Assembly: GCF_015627125.1 (NCBI RefSeq)
Contig: NZ_VTDO01000005.1
Coordinates: 110,312-174,311 of the forward strand
From: Acinetobacter rathckeae
GTDB lineage: Bacteria; Pseudomonadota; Gammaproteobacteria; Pseudomonadales; Moraxellaceae
Length of the DNA: 64,000 nucleotides
Direction of reading: 5' to 3'
Shown: piece by piece, positions 47,783 through 56,791 of the stretch
Layout: each line of letters begins with the position of its first letter
Numbering within the stretch: the first letter of the stretch is position 1
Translations under genes and position numbers: made by a program
Notes under the pieces: generated by a model
Database searches by the model: none
What the model was told of the DNA's origin: nothing
Seen by the model: only the letters and a program-made list of their open reading frames with translations

Positions 47783-47811
47783 TTGCGTAAGGGGCATGAA
47801 GTTTGTATTAT
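47783..47811 (+). promoter_or_regulatory. promoter of the tRNA cluster
   Basis: TTGCGT (47783-47788), a 17-base spacer and TATTAT (47806-47811), 14 bases ahead of tRNA-Ser. Confidence 0.75.
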
Positions 47812-47824
47812 GGCGTCTCGTTAC

Positions 47825-47914
47825 GGTGAGATGGGTGAGTGGCTGAAACCACATCCCTGCTAAGGATGCATACGGGTAACTGTATCGAGGGTTCGAATCC
47901 CTCTCTCACCGCCA
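47825..47914 (+). tRNA. tRNA-Ser (GCT)
   Basis: A 90-base tRNA with an encoded CCA end. The acceptor stem is GGTGAGA with TCTCACC, the anticodon loop CTGCTAA has anticodon GCT (codons AGC, AGU), and the long variable arm is that of a class II serine tRNA. Confidence 0.95.
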
Positions 47915-47922
47915 CGATTAAT

Positions 47923-47999
47923 GCGCTCATAGCTCAGCTGGATAGAGCACTTGGCTACGAACTAAGGGGTCGGGAGTTCGAATCTCTCTGAGCGCACCA
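47923..47999 (+). tRNA. tRNA-Arg (ACG), copy 1
   Basis: A 77-base tRNA with encoded CCA. Acceptor stem GCGCTCA with TGAGCGC, anticodon loop CTACGAA with anticodon ACG (A34 normally edited to inosine, reading CGU/CGC/CGA). Identical to the two following copies. Confidence 0.95.
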
Positions 48000-48041
48000 A
48001 ATCGAATACAAGTAACGACACATGCCGAAATGGCAACTGAT

Positions 48042-48118
48042 GCGCTCATAGCTCAGCTGGATAGAGCACTTGGCTACGAACTAAGGGGTCGGGAGTTCGA
48101 ATCTCTCTGAGCGCACCA
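48042..48118 (+). tRNA. tRNA-Arg (ACG), copy 2
   Basis: Same 77 bases as copy 1. It is followed by a terminator and belongs to a 120-bp direct repeat shared with copy 3. Confidence 0.95.
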
Positions 48119-48128
48119 CATTAAAATT

Positions 48129-48152
48129 ACCGCTAATTTAGCGGTTTTTTTA
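48129..48152 (+). terminator. terminator after tRNA-Arg copy 2
   Basis: Stem ACCGCTA / TAGCGGT (48129-48135, 48139-48145) with a 3-base loop and T-run. Confidence 0.88.
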
Positions 48153-48344
48153 TGCCTGCAATTTGTGGAATGAGTGGAGGTTTGACCATTAAGGTTAGCT
48201 TTGCTTGTAAAGTGGGCAATCTAATGGTTGCTATTGGTGAGCCTATTGGATATTGCATAAATAAACAACATCTGTGCTTTAATTTATAAAAAAGGCTATA
48301 CAATCGCTTAAAACTGCGTATAATGCGCAACATCGAAAAATGAT

Positions 48345-48421
48345 GCGCTCATAGCTCAGCTGGATAGAGCACTTGGCTACGAACTAAGGGGTCGGGAGTT
48401 CGAATCTCTCTGAGCGCACCA
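48345..48421 (+). tRNA. tRNA-Arg (ACG), copy 3
   Basis: Same 77 bases as copies 1 and 2, including the encoded CCA. Confidence 0.95.
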
Positions 48422-48431
48422 CATTAAAATT

Positions 48432-48455
48432 ACCGCTAATTTAGCGGTTTTTTTA
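48432..48455 (+). terminator. terminator after tRNA-Arg copy 3
   Basis: Identical stem and T-run to the terminator after copy 2. Confidence 0.88.
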
Positions 48456-48550
48456 TGCCTAAATTTTATAGATTGATTTAATCAAGCCATACTAAAAAAA
48501 ATAACTTTATGCTCTAATGAGTCATATTTTTTTCTATCGAAATGTTGATT

Positions 48551-49051
48551 ATGTCTGAAGCAAAAGTTGCCCTTTCTATTCGTTATGTATTGAATCTCGA
48601 AGAATCTCAAGATGGTTTTAAGCATATTACGCTTGGTAAAAAACAGGTGACTCAATTTATTACCCCACTCATTAGTATCGGTTTAATTATTTGGGGTTTT
48701 TATTTGGGGGTAACGGGTTTAGGCTGCGACTATGTGATTTTAGGTGCAATCTTTTTGTTGGTACAGTCAGCAGTACGTTACTTATTATTACCGCAAATTT
48801 TTAAGCGTCAATTTGTCAAATATCAATTGGGTAAAAATGAGCAGACTCTATCATTATCTCAAAATACCTTTCAAGTGATGAGCCAAACCCATGAGCGAAT
48901 GTATGCTTACTCAGAAGTAAAGCGTTTTGTTGAAGGGCGTTTAACCTATGTGATTGAGTTAAAAACACGTGTGGTGATTATTGTACCGAAACGTGCGTTA
49001 ACAGAGCCACAGCAAAAAACACTTTTGGAAAATACATTTAAACGTGTTTAA
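48551..49051 (+). CDS. YcxB-like membrane protein
   Basis: A 166-residue protein with two membrane helices in the first half (about residues 41-60, PLISIGLIIWGFYLGVTGL, and 64-82) and a soluble C-terminal half ending TRVVIIVPKRAL, the typical end of YcxB-like proteins. The start MSEAKVALSIRY is at 48551; an ATG at 48542 is also in frame. Function unknown. It is 31 bases from the FAH-family gene and may share its transcript. Confidence 0.75.
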   Translation: MSEAKVALSIRYVLNLEESQDGFKHITLGKKQVTQFITPLISIGLIIWGFYLGVTGLGCDYVILGAIFLLVQSAVRYLLLPQIFKRQFVKYQLGKNEQTLSLSQNTFQVMSQTHERMYAYSEVKRFVEGRLTYVIELKTRVVIIVPKRALTEPQQKTLLENTFKRV

Positions 49052-49081
49052 TAGAAAGACCTTTTTACAAGCCATAAAATA

Positions 49082-49717
49082 ATGAACATTAGACCTTCAA
49101 AAATTGTGTGTATTGGCCGTAGCTATGCAGCACATGCTAAAGAACTCGGTAATGCGATTCCAACAAGACCTGTGTTATTTATTAAGCCACCAAGTACTTT
49201 GGCTACGCTCGAGCAAGGGGTTGTTTGGAACCGTAACTTAGGAAGCTGTCACTATGAATGTGAATTGACGTTACGAGTAGATCGCTCACTCACGAATGTG
49301 ACAGACCCTAAACAAGCACTTGCTGCTGTGGGTGCAGTGACGCTTGGTCTAGACTTAACACTTAGAGACTTACAAAGTGAGTTGAAGGGCAAAGGTGAGC
49401 CATGGGAGCGTTCAAAAGCATTTGATGGCGCTTGTGTACTTGCTGATTGGGTAGATGTATCTGAGGTAGATTTAACTTGTACTCAATATGAGTTAAGTAT
49501 TAATGGTGAAGTACGTCAACAAGGCAATACAGCACTTTTATTACACTCTATTGCAGATATGCTATGCGATATGAGTCAAGCATTTACGCTTGAAGCAGGA
49601 GATGTCGTTATGACGGGAACGCCTGCGGGTGTGGGTGCTTTATCGAGTAACGATGTACTGACCATGACTTTGTTTACACAGTCTAAAGAGATTGTTTGGC
49701 AAACCAAAGTGCTTTAA
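49082..49717 (+). CDS. fumarylacetoacetate hydrolase family protein
   Basis: A 211-residue single-domain hydrolase or decarboxylase of the FAH fold. It shows KIVCIGRSYAAHAKELGN and PVLFIKPPSTL at the N-terminus, the metal-binding glutamate pair in HYECELTLRV, and the end block AGDVVMTGTPAGVG. The closest well-known relative in size is E. coli YcgM, an acylpyruvase/oxaloacetate-decarboxylase-type enzyme; the substrate here cannot be told. Confidence 0.85.
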   Translation: MNIRPSKIVCIGRSYAAHAKELGNAIPTRPVLFIKPPSTLATLEQGVVWNRNLGSCHYECELTLRVDRSLTNVTDPKQALAAVGAVTLGLDLTLRDLQSELKGKGEPWERSKAFDGACVLADWVDVSEVDLTCTQYELSINGEVRQQGNTALLLHSIADMLCDMSQAFTLEAGDVVMTGTPAGVGALSSNDVLTMTLFTQSKEIVWQTKVL

Positions 49718-49758
49718 CGAGACGACATGCCATAGGTGATATGGCATGTCTGTATTGA

Positions 49759-51021
49759 CTATTTATTTTCAGGGTAGGGTTGATCTTCAAATAAGCTAGA
49801 TAACGGTACAGACAGTTGCTCTGCTAAATAGTTATTTGAGCTGATGAGAAGTGGTCCAATTCGCTTCATCCACTCATCATCAGGGTGAATGTGGCCAATA
49901 TCTTGGTTGCTGGGTAATGCAAAAGGCATTTCGTTATAAAACTTCCAAAAATCGACATGCATTAAATTCCGCACTAAAACATACTCATCTTGGCTCGTGC
50001 GTTTAATGAGTTGTTGTTGTTCTAGCAGTTCTATGTAGGCAGGCCAGCGTCCAACTTCACCGCGTCCTAAAATTTTAAGCCCCTCTTTCTCGGTCACGGT
50101 TTCACCAACGGTTTGCTTTTTATAAAACAGTTCCAAAATGTCTAACATCATCACCATTGGGTGGCGTTTTTGTATTTTACCTGAGCTAAAAGAGGTAATA
50201 GCAAAACTCACTTCAACCCCAAGTAATACAATATTCCAAGACAGGAAAATCCATAACAGGAAAATAGGCACTGCGGCAAATGCACCATAAACCAGTTCAT
50301 AGCTGGTAAAATTTGACATGATATAGCCAAAAAAGGCTTTTAGAAGCTGAAAAATACTACCACTAAAAAGCCCTGCAATAAGTGCAGATTTGAGTGGAAT
50401 GGTTCTGTTTGGAATGGTCCAATAAATAAAGAAAAAACCAATGACTGTAAGACCATAAGAAATAATGGCTAAAAAGAACGTACTGTCTATTTCGTAGCCT
50501 GTAAAATTATTATTGAGTATATTGAGAGAAGCAACAGCAGAAGAAATGGCAAAGGCGCTACCGAGTAAAATTGGCCCAAGTGAAATAATGGTCCAATAAC
50601 GCATAAAGCCCATGATACCACTGCGTTTGTCTTTAATTCTCCAAATGCGATTAAATACATCTTCAATGCTATTGAGCATCATCACCGACGTCACAAATAA
50701 AAATAGCACCCCAATCACGGTAAGATTACTTGATTTATCGGCAAAAGAGCTAAGGGTTTTATCAAATGCAATCGAACTTTTTGGCAGAAAATTGCTGTAA
50801 ATCAGTTGTTGTAATTGCTGGCGTGCAGGTTCTAGTGCTTTGATTGAAGAGATAATCACTAAAAACACCGTTAGCATTGGTACAACCGCAAACAGTGTGG
50901 TGTAGGTTAAAGAGGCGGCTTTATCTCTGCAACGATCAGATTCAAAACGTGAAATCACAAACATGAGAAATTGAAACCATGTTTTGTCGTAAAAGGGGAG
51001 CTTTTTTAAATATTGAAGCAT
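49759..51021 (-). CDS. YihY/BrkB-family inner-membrane protein
   Basis: A 420-residue protein. The first 280 residues hold about six membrane helices with the family segments RDKAASLTYTTLFAVVPML and the fifth to sixth helix region (AAVPIFLLWIFLSWNIVLLG). The last 140 residues are a soluble, winged-helix-like domain with RWPAYIELLEQQQLIKRT. YihY proteins were once taken for ribonuclease BN; the true RNase BN is a different protein, so that name should not be used. Function unknown; perhaps envelope-related. Confidence 0.85.
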   Translation of the reverse strand: MLQYLKKLPFYDKTWFQFLMFVISRFESDRCRDKAASLTYTTLFAVVPMLTVFLVIISSIKALEPARQQLQQLIYSNFLPKSSIAFDKTLSSFADKSSNLTVIGVLFLFVTSVMMLNSIEDVFNRIWRIKDKRSGIMGFMRYWTIISLGPILLGSAFAISSAVASLNILNNNFTGYEIDSTFFLAIISYGLTVIGFFFIYWTIPNRTIPLKSALIAGLFSGSIFQLLKAFFGYIMSNFTSYELVYGAFAAVPIFLLWIFLSWNIVLLGVEVSFAITSFSSGKIQKRHPMVMMLDILELFYKKQTVGETVTEKEGLKILGRGEVGRWPAYIELLEQQQLIKRTSQDEYVLVRNLMHVDFWKFYNEMPFALPSNQDIGHIHPDDEWMKRIGPLLISSNNYLAEQLSVPLSSLFEDQPYPENK

Positions 51022-51197
51022 TGATGGGGTGCCTCGTCTTTTTGATTGGTGTATTGATTCAACATGAAAATGTAGATTTCATCTGTTGATTGGCGTGGTT
51101 GTAATATCTAAGCCACGATGAAAATATATTATTGTCTGTATTATAGTCAAAATAAGCAGAAAAAAGTAAGCCAGTAGATGGTATATCCCAATGCGCT

Positions 51198-51238
51198 AAA
51201 ATAGGCCATACAGTGATTAAGCGGGTATGGCCTATTTT
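51198..51238. terminator. bidirectional terminator after xpt
   Basis: A perfect 13-bp stem (51198-51210 with 51226-51238) with A- and T-runs at its ends, directly behind the xpt stop on the minus strand. Confidence 0.8.
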
Positions 51239-51248
51239 AGTGAGCGAT

Positions 51249-51833
<585 letters not shown>

Positions 51834-51919
51834 CTAATGTGGGAGTGCTATGAAAGCGGATATGTATTTTAAAAAGCAGGCTAAAAATTGCAAGTTTAAA
51901 GTCGCAAAAAGTGGCAATT

Positions 51920-52615
51920 TTATGGGTTTTTATAACTGATTAGTGAAATTCCATAGGAGTTGCCATCATCGTTGTGTGCGACCTTCACAGGTAAGTAGCC
52001 AAATTGTGGTGCTAACCAAAACATGGTGTTGCGTTCAGGCTTATTATATTCAAGTTTAAATTTAACTGTATTGAGTGTGCCGTAAGGGGTTTGTATGGTT
52101 TCTTCGCCTAAGTTGACAAACTTACGTGCATCTACACCTTTGGCATCTGTAATGTAATAGGCAGGTTTGAGCTTTTTATTTAAAATATCTTCACGAATTT
52201 GAATTTCAGCGTTCAGTTCATCAAGTGGATTATTTTCTAATTTAAAGCGACGTTTAGTGTCATTTTTTTGCGTATAAATAGTATTGTTGGCATGGTTAAA
52301 ATCTATGCGTAATTTATCAGAGATGCCAATGTATTTGGTGGTACGGTTAAAACTGTTTGAAATGAGCTGACCATTTTTAATATTAAACTGACTGCTTTCA
52401 GATGCAGAGGCAATAAACCCAGCCTTAGCTGAAAAGTTATAGTTCCATGTGCCATTACTGAGTTGGCTTAAACTACGTGTTGCCGTACTAATATTTTTTC
52501 CATTGTATGAGAACTGATAGGTTGCCTCAAATGGGGTAATTGCAAAAGCAGATACAGAGACGAGTACGCAACTGCTGACAGCCAAGCGAAGAATGGTATG
52601 TTTGAAATTTATCAT
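51920..52615 (-). CDS. DUF3108 periplasmic protein
   Basis: A protein of about 231 residues. The N-terminus (MINFKHTILRLAVSSCVLVS, then cleavage near SAFA-ITP) is a signal peptide, so the protein is exported. The rest is a beta-rich DUF3108 domain (PFEATYQFSYNGKNISTATR, YGTLNTVKFKLEYNKPERNT). I chose the ATG at 52615; a TTG at 52627 is in frame. Function unknown; possibly an outer-membrane or envelope lipid-binding protein by its fold class. Confidence 0.8.
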   Translation of the reverse strand: MINFKHTILRLAVSSCVLVSVSAFAITPFEATYQFSYNGKNISTATRSLSQLSNGTWNYNFSAKAGFIASASESSQFNIKNGQLISNSFNRTTKYIGISDKLRIDFNHANNTIYTQKNDTKRRFKLENNPLDELNAEIQIREDILNKKLKPAYYITDAKGVDARKFVNLGEETIQTPYGTLNTVKFKLEYNKPERNTMFWLAPQFGYLPVKVAHNDDGNSYGISLISYKNP

Positions 52616-52709
52616 ATCATTGATCAATCAATACTTTGTTATGACTATGATTTCACAGTTTGAACACTTTTTTATAGTAAATCTGTATGCAGGTTGCCAG
52701 ATTTAGCGT

Positions 52710-53336
52710 TTATTGTACACCTTGTGGTTCAGCAACTTTGTTCATAATGGCAGCAAGGTTAACATTGCCTTTTAATACAAGCTCAGTTTCACGCAGTACA
52801 GCATGGTTTACTCGAACTTTATTGAGTGTATCTAAAATAGACTGATTTTTACCGAGCCATTTATTAAGGTCTAAGTGTAATAGCTCATCTTTGACGGTAA
52901 GCACATTAAAGTGTTGTAAAATTTTGCCTAAAGGGTCTTTTTTTAACACTTTTTGATAGAAAAAGAGTGCAGTTTGTATACCCCATTGCTGTAATTTATT
53001 TTTATAAGTTGCATCTAAAATTTGCGTTTGGCTAATTTGCTCAAAGACGATCAATTGGGTTGTTTTGTTGAGCTCCATTTGTAAGAGCTTTAGGTCTACA
53101 AAAAGCGTGGTATGTAAGCCTTGAACATCAATGGTGGCATATAAACGTAGCCAGTCATCATGGAGGTCGGCATGTAAATCTTTAAGTAGCCCAACATTGT
53201 CGGTGACAAACTTTTTTAACGTTGCATTTAGAAATACTTGTGACACTGCAAATTCACGCTGTTCTTCAATAAACCCGCCAGCTTTTTGATATACGCGTTG
53301 TATATAATGAGAGAGGTTGTTTATAAGCGATTGCAT
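52710..53336 (-). CDS. hypothetical protein
   Basis: A 208-residue protein without a signal peptide or membrane helix and without a recognised motif; it is largely amphipathic. The ATG at 53336 is fixed by a GGAAAGA ribosome site just upstream; a TTG at 53348 in frame is unlikely. It lies between ybeY and the DUF3108 gene on the same strand, each with its own gap of 80-160 bases. Function not known. Confidence 0.65.
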   Translation of the reverse strand: MQSLINNLSHYIQRVYQKAGGFIEEQREFAVSQVFLNATLKKFVTDNVGLLKDLHADLHDDWLRLYATIDVQGLHTTLFVDLKLLQMELNKTTQLIVFEQISQTQILDATYKNKLQQWGIQTALFFYQKVLKKDPLGKILQHFNVLTVKDELLHLDLNKWLGKNQSILDTLNKVRVNHAVLRETELVLKGNVNLAAIMNKVAEPQGVQ

Positions 53337-53499
53337 AAATCTTTCCAATAAATGGCGATGTTTTTTGACATTGCTTTGAATTAGACCAAAAAATGACGCG
53401 TTAATCTATGTTTTTTGCTTTGATTACCTGCAAAAGAGTGATTTTTGAGATAATCAATGCATGAATCTAGGCCAATATACTGTAATGATTGTATTTCGT

Positions 53500-53997
53500 T
53501 CAGTCTAGATGTTGATGTGATGGGTCTTGATAAGGGTTATCGATCTGAAGCTTTTGTAAAATTTCAATTTCAAGCTGTTCCATTTCTTCCGCATCTGCTT
53601 CGCTAATTTCATGGTCATAGCCAAGTAGGTGCAAAACGCCGTGCACAAGCATGTGGGTAAAATGGTTGATTGCAGTTTTCTGTTGAGCTTCGGCTTCTTG
53701 TAAGACGACAGGAATACAAATGACTAAATCACCAAGAGGCATGCAGTCAAGTTGCTCTATGATCTCTTCTGGAATTTCACTTGGAAAAGACAATACATTG
53801 GTGGGTTTGTCTTTTTGTCGATATTGAAAATTGAGTTCATGACTTTCATCTAAGTCCACACAGGCAATGCCCATTTCACAATCTTGTTTTAGATTGAGAT
53901 GACGTAAGGTCGTTTCAATGACTTTTTTGATATAAATCCGTTTTAGCACCAATTCAGGTGCTAAAACGTGTTGTTGGAGTGAGAGATCAAGCTTCAA
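53500..53997 (-). CDS. ybeY: endoribonuclease YbeY (rRNA maturation)
   Basis: Zinc-dependent endoribonuclease of 16S rRNA 3'-end maturation and late 30S quality control. The 165-residue protein has the H-x3-H-x5-H zinc motif in [15 protein letters not shown] near residue 122, and the substrate arginine region [18 protein letters not shown]. It is 26 bases behind the PhoH-like gene; in E. coli the order miaB-ybeZ-ybeY is the same, but there corC and lnt follow, and here they do not. Confidence 0.95.
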   Translation of the reverse strand: MKLDLSLQQHVLAPELVLKRIYIKKVIETTLRHLNLKQDCEMGIACVDLDESHELNFQYRQKDKPTNVLSFPSEIPEEIIEQLDCMPLGDLVICIPVVLQEAEAQQKTAINHFTHMLVHGVLHLLGYDHEISEADAEEMEQLEIEILQKLQIDNPYQDPSHQHLD

Positions 53998-54023
53998 TGA
54001 TAATCCTTAATGAAGTAATTGAA

Positions 54024-55097
54024 TTAGTGTTGTTGATCGGCTGCAGAATCGTTTTCAGCAATGAGTGCTTCTTGGCGTGCTTTACGTTCGGCACGTTCAG
54101 TGGCATTGAGTCGCTGTTGTTCTGAGTCCCAACCCTCATAGGCTTCAACAATTTTTTGTACCAGTTGATGACGTACCACATCACGTGAGTGGAAGCGAGT
54201 GATATGAATGTCTGTCACAGGTTCTAAAACACGTAAAGCATGGGCAAGCCCAGACTGATGGCCACGAGGTAAGTCAACTTGGGTAATGTCACCTGTAATC
54301 ACCGCACGTGAGCCAAAGCCCAAGCGTGTTAAAAACATTTTCATTTGTTCAGGTGTGGTGTTTTGTGCTTCATCTAGAATCACAAAAGAGTGATTGAGTG
54401 TACGACCACGCATGTAGGCCAGTGGTGCAACTTCAATCACTTGACGTTCAATCAGTTTCGCCACTTTTTCAAAGCCGAGCATTTCATATAGTGCGTCATA
54501 TAAAGGGCGTAGGTAGGGGTCAATTTTTTGGGTTAAGTCACCCGGTAAAAAACCGAGTTTCTCACCCGCTTCAACTGCAGGACGTACCAATAAAATACGC
54601 TGAATTTCATTGCGTTCGAGCATGTCTGCAGCCGCGGCAACAGCCAAAAAGGTTTTACCTGTACCTGCAGGGCCAATACCAAATGAAATGTCGCTTTGTA
54701 AAATACGTTGTACATAGCGTTTTTGATTCGCACCACGCGGGTTGATACGACCTTTACGGGTTTGTAGCCAGACATCGTCTAAGCCCGTATGCTCTTGAGC
54801 ATCATCATTCATGAGGTCTTGGTCAGTTTGACTGCCTTGAATCATTAAATGAATTTGATCAGCGGTGACTTGTTTTGAGAGTTCAGACTCTTCATAGAGT
54901 TTATTGAGCAGTGTTTCAGCACGTGCGACAGTCTCTAAATCCCCATCAACATAAAATGAATCACCTCGGTGAATAATATTGACATCTAGGCGTTGTTCGA
55001 TTTGTTTTAAATGACTATTGTAAGCACCTAACATTATTTTTAGGTGCTCCATAGAAATACCCGGAAAAGCAACTGTACGTCTTATAGATGTAGTCAA
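54024..55097 (-). CDS. ybeZ: PhoH-like ATPase YbeZ
   Basis: A 357-residue PhoH-family NTPase that partners YbeY in ribosome maturation. An N-terminal KH-like part (residues 1-85) is followed by the P-loop FGIGPAGTGKTFLAVAAAA near residue 141 and Walker B SFVILDEAQN. The C-terminal tail is charged (RAERKARQEAL). It stands between miaB and ybeY, as in E. coli. Confidence 0.93.
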   Translation of the reverse strand: MTTSIRRTVAFPGISMEHLKIMLGAYNSHLKQIEQRLDVNIIHRGDSFYVDGDLETVARAETLLNKLYEESELSKQVTADQIHLMIQGSQTDQDLMNDDAQEHTGLDDVWLQTRKGRINPRGANQKRYVQRILQSDISFGIGPAGTGKTFLAVAAAADMLERNEIQRILLVRPAVEAGEKLGFLPGDLTQKIDPYLRPLYDALYEMLGFEKVAKLIERQVIEVAPLAYMRGRTLNHSFVILDEAQNTTPEQMKMFLTRLGFGSRAVITGDITQVDLPRGHQSGLAHALRVLEPVTDIHITRFHSRDVVRHQLVQKIVEAYEGWDSEQQRLNATERAERKARQEALIAENDSAADQQH

Positions 55098-55137
55098 GTG
55101 TATCCCTTTTTTTGTGGTTGTTTATCTACCCCTTACA

Positions 55138-56595
55138 TTACGCCACGTCAGCCTCAACATTCAAGAGGCGACCGAAAACAAAATTCAGGGTTTTGATTTC
55201 TGTAACTTCCACATCAACGAAACGACCAATTAAACTTGCATCACCTTCAAAGCTGACTAAACGCGTATTATCTGCCGTACCCACAAGGATGTTGTCATCT
55301 TTTTGAGAGACATTTTCCACTAAAACACGTTGTACTGTACCGAGCATGGCATCTGTTTTATCAATGCTTGATTTTTTAATCACTTTTTGTACTTGTGCAA
55401 GGCGTGCTTTTTTCACTAAATCTGGAATGGTGTCTTCAAGCTCCGCCGCAGGTGTACCCGGACGTTTTGAGTAAATGAAGCTATATGAGTGGTCGAAGTC
55501 GAGGTCTTTAATAAACTGGAGTGTTTCATTAAAGTGTTCATCGGTTTCACCGGGGAAGCCAATAATAAAGTCGCTAGACAAATGCATGTCTGGGCGAATT
55601 TGACGTAACTTGGCAATTTTGTCGGTGTAGACATCAATTTTGTGGTTACGCTTCATGGCTTGTAGTACATCGTTTGAACCACTTTGCACAGGCAGGTGCA
55701 GGTGTGACACCATTTGAGGTAAATCACGGTAGCACTCGATCAGCTCTTCTGAAAACTCAAGTGGGTGAGACGTGGTGTAGCGTAAACGCCCAATGCCTGG
55801 GATTGCTGCAACCAAACGCAATAATTCTGCAAATGTACAAATACCACCGTCAAAGGTTTCGCCACGGTAGCCGTTTACGTTTTGCCCAAGTAAAGAAATT
55901 TCGCGTACGCCTTTTTCTGCAAGTGTTGCAATTTCTTCAATGACATCGTCTAGTGGACGTGAAACTTCTTCACCACGGGTGTAAGGCACCACACAAAATG
56001 AACAGTATTTAGAGCAGCCTTCCATAATAGAAACAAAGGCTTTGTGTCCTTCAACACGTGGCTCAGGTAAAAAGTCAAATTTTTCAATGTCTGGAAATGA
56101 AATATCAACCAGTTTAATTTTATCTTTTTTAGGTGTGGCCACTTGTGTTTCGTGCTGATCAAGCATTTGGGGTAAACGGTGTAGCGTTTGTGGACCAAAT
56201 ACCATGTCGACATAGGGTGCACGTTTTTGTATGTTGTCACCCTCTTGTGAGGCAACACAGCCACCAACGCCAATAATCAGGTCAGGATTAGTCTGTTTAA
56301 GTTTTCGCCATCTACCCAGTTCACTAAAGACTTTCTCTTGTGCTTTTTCACGAATTGAGCAAGTATTCATAAGTAGAATATCTGCATCATTTGGATTGCT
56401 TGTTAGCACGTAACCATGTGAATCGCCGAGTAAATCTGCCATACGGTGACTGTCATATTCATTCATTTGACACCCTTGCGTTTCGATGTACAGCTTTTTA
56501 ACTGTAGATGGAACTGTGCTGGGGTGCGAATGCTGGTGAACAGTGTTTTCTGAGGCAGCCTCGGTGCGAGATGGAATGAATGTTTGAACCGTCAT
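55138..56595 (-). CDS. miaB: tRNA-2-methylthio-N6-dimethylallyladenosine synthase
   Basis: Radical-SAM enzyme that methylthiolates A37 of tRNAs reading UNN codons. The 485-residue protein has the UPF0004 domain with three cluster cysteines ([23 protein letters not shown]), the radical-SAM motif [17 protein letters not shown] near residue 193 and a C-terminal TRAM domain. The N-terminal 30 residues are an extension over the E. coli protein. Confidence 0.96.
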   Translation of the reverse strand: MTVQTFIPSRTEAASENTVHQHSHPSTVPSTVKKLYIETQGCQMNEYDSHRMADLLGDSHGYVLTSNPNDADILLMNTCSIREKAQEKVFSELGRWRKLKQTNPDLIIGVGGCVASQEGDNIQKRAPYVDMVFGPQTLHRLPQMLDQHETQVATPKKDKIKLVDISFPDIEKFDFLPEPRVEGHKAFVSIMEGCSKYCSFCVVPYTRGEEVSRPLDDVIEEIATLAEKGVREISLLGQNVNGYRGETFDGGICTFAELLRLVAAIPGIGRLRYTTSHPLEFSEELIECYRDLPQMVSHLHLPVQSGSNDVLQAMKRNHKIDVYTDKIAKLRQIRPDMHLSSDFIIGFPGETDEHFNETLQFIKDLDFDHSYSFIYSKRPGTPAAELEDTIPDLVKKARLAQVQKVIKKSSIDKTDAMLGTVQRVLVENVSQKDDNILVGTADNTRLVSFEGDASLIGRFVDVEVTEIKTLNFVFGRLLNVEADVA

Positions 56596-56791
56596 GTAGG
56601 CTCCTAATACAAAAGGTTAAGCATGGAAGCTCATGGCTTCACACAACAGTAAAAAAATAGTGGCATATTCTAGCAGTTTTATTGCAGGGCGAGTAGTTTT
56701 TGAGGTAAAGGCGAGGCGATCATTTTGTGAATTACACAACATAACAGCTTATTGATGCCTGAACGATTAAAATCACTATGATATATATCTA

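Larger units (their letters stand above)
48038..48157 (+). repeat. 120-bp direct repeat, copy A (tRNA-Arg plus terminator)
   Basis: From 4 bases before tRNA-Arg copy 2 through 39 bases after its CCA the sequence is identical to 48341-48460. Confidence 0.9.
48341..48460 (+). repeat. 120-bp direct repeat, copy B (tRNA-Arg plus terminator)
   Basis: Identical to 48038-48157. The repeats are separated by 183 bases that contain a TATAAT-type -10 box at about 48319-48324, so copy 3 may have its own promoter. Confidence 0.9.

Noticed and set aside
48152..48289. 45-codon frame in the spacer between tRNA-Arg repeats
   Set aside because: It starts inside the terminator and no family match is recognisable; likely chance in a short spacer.
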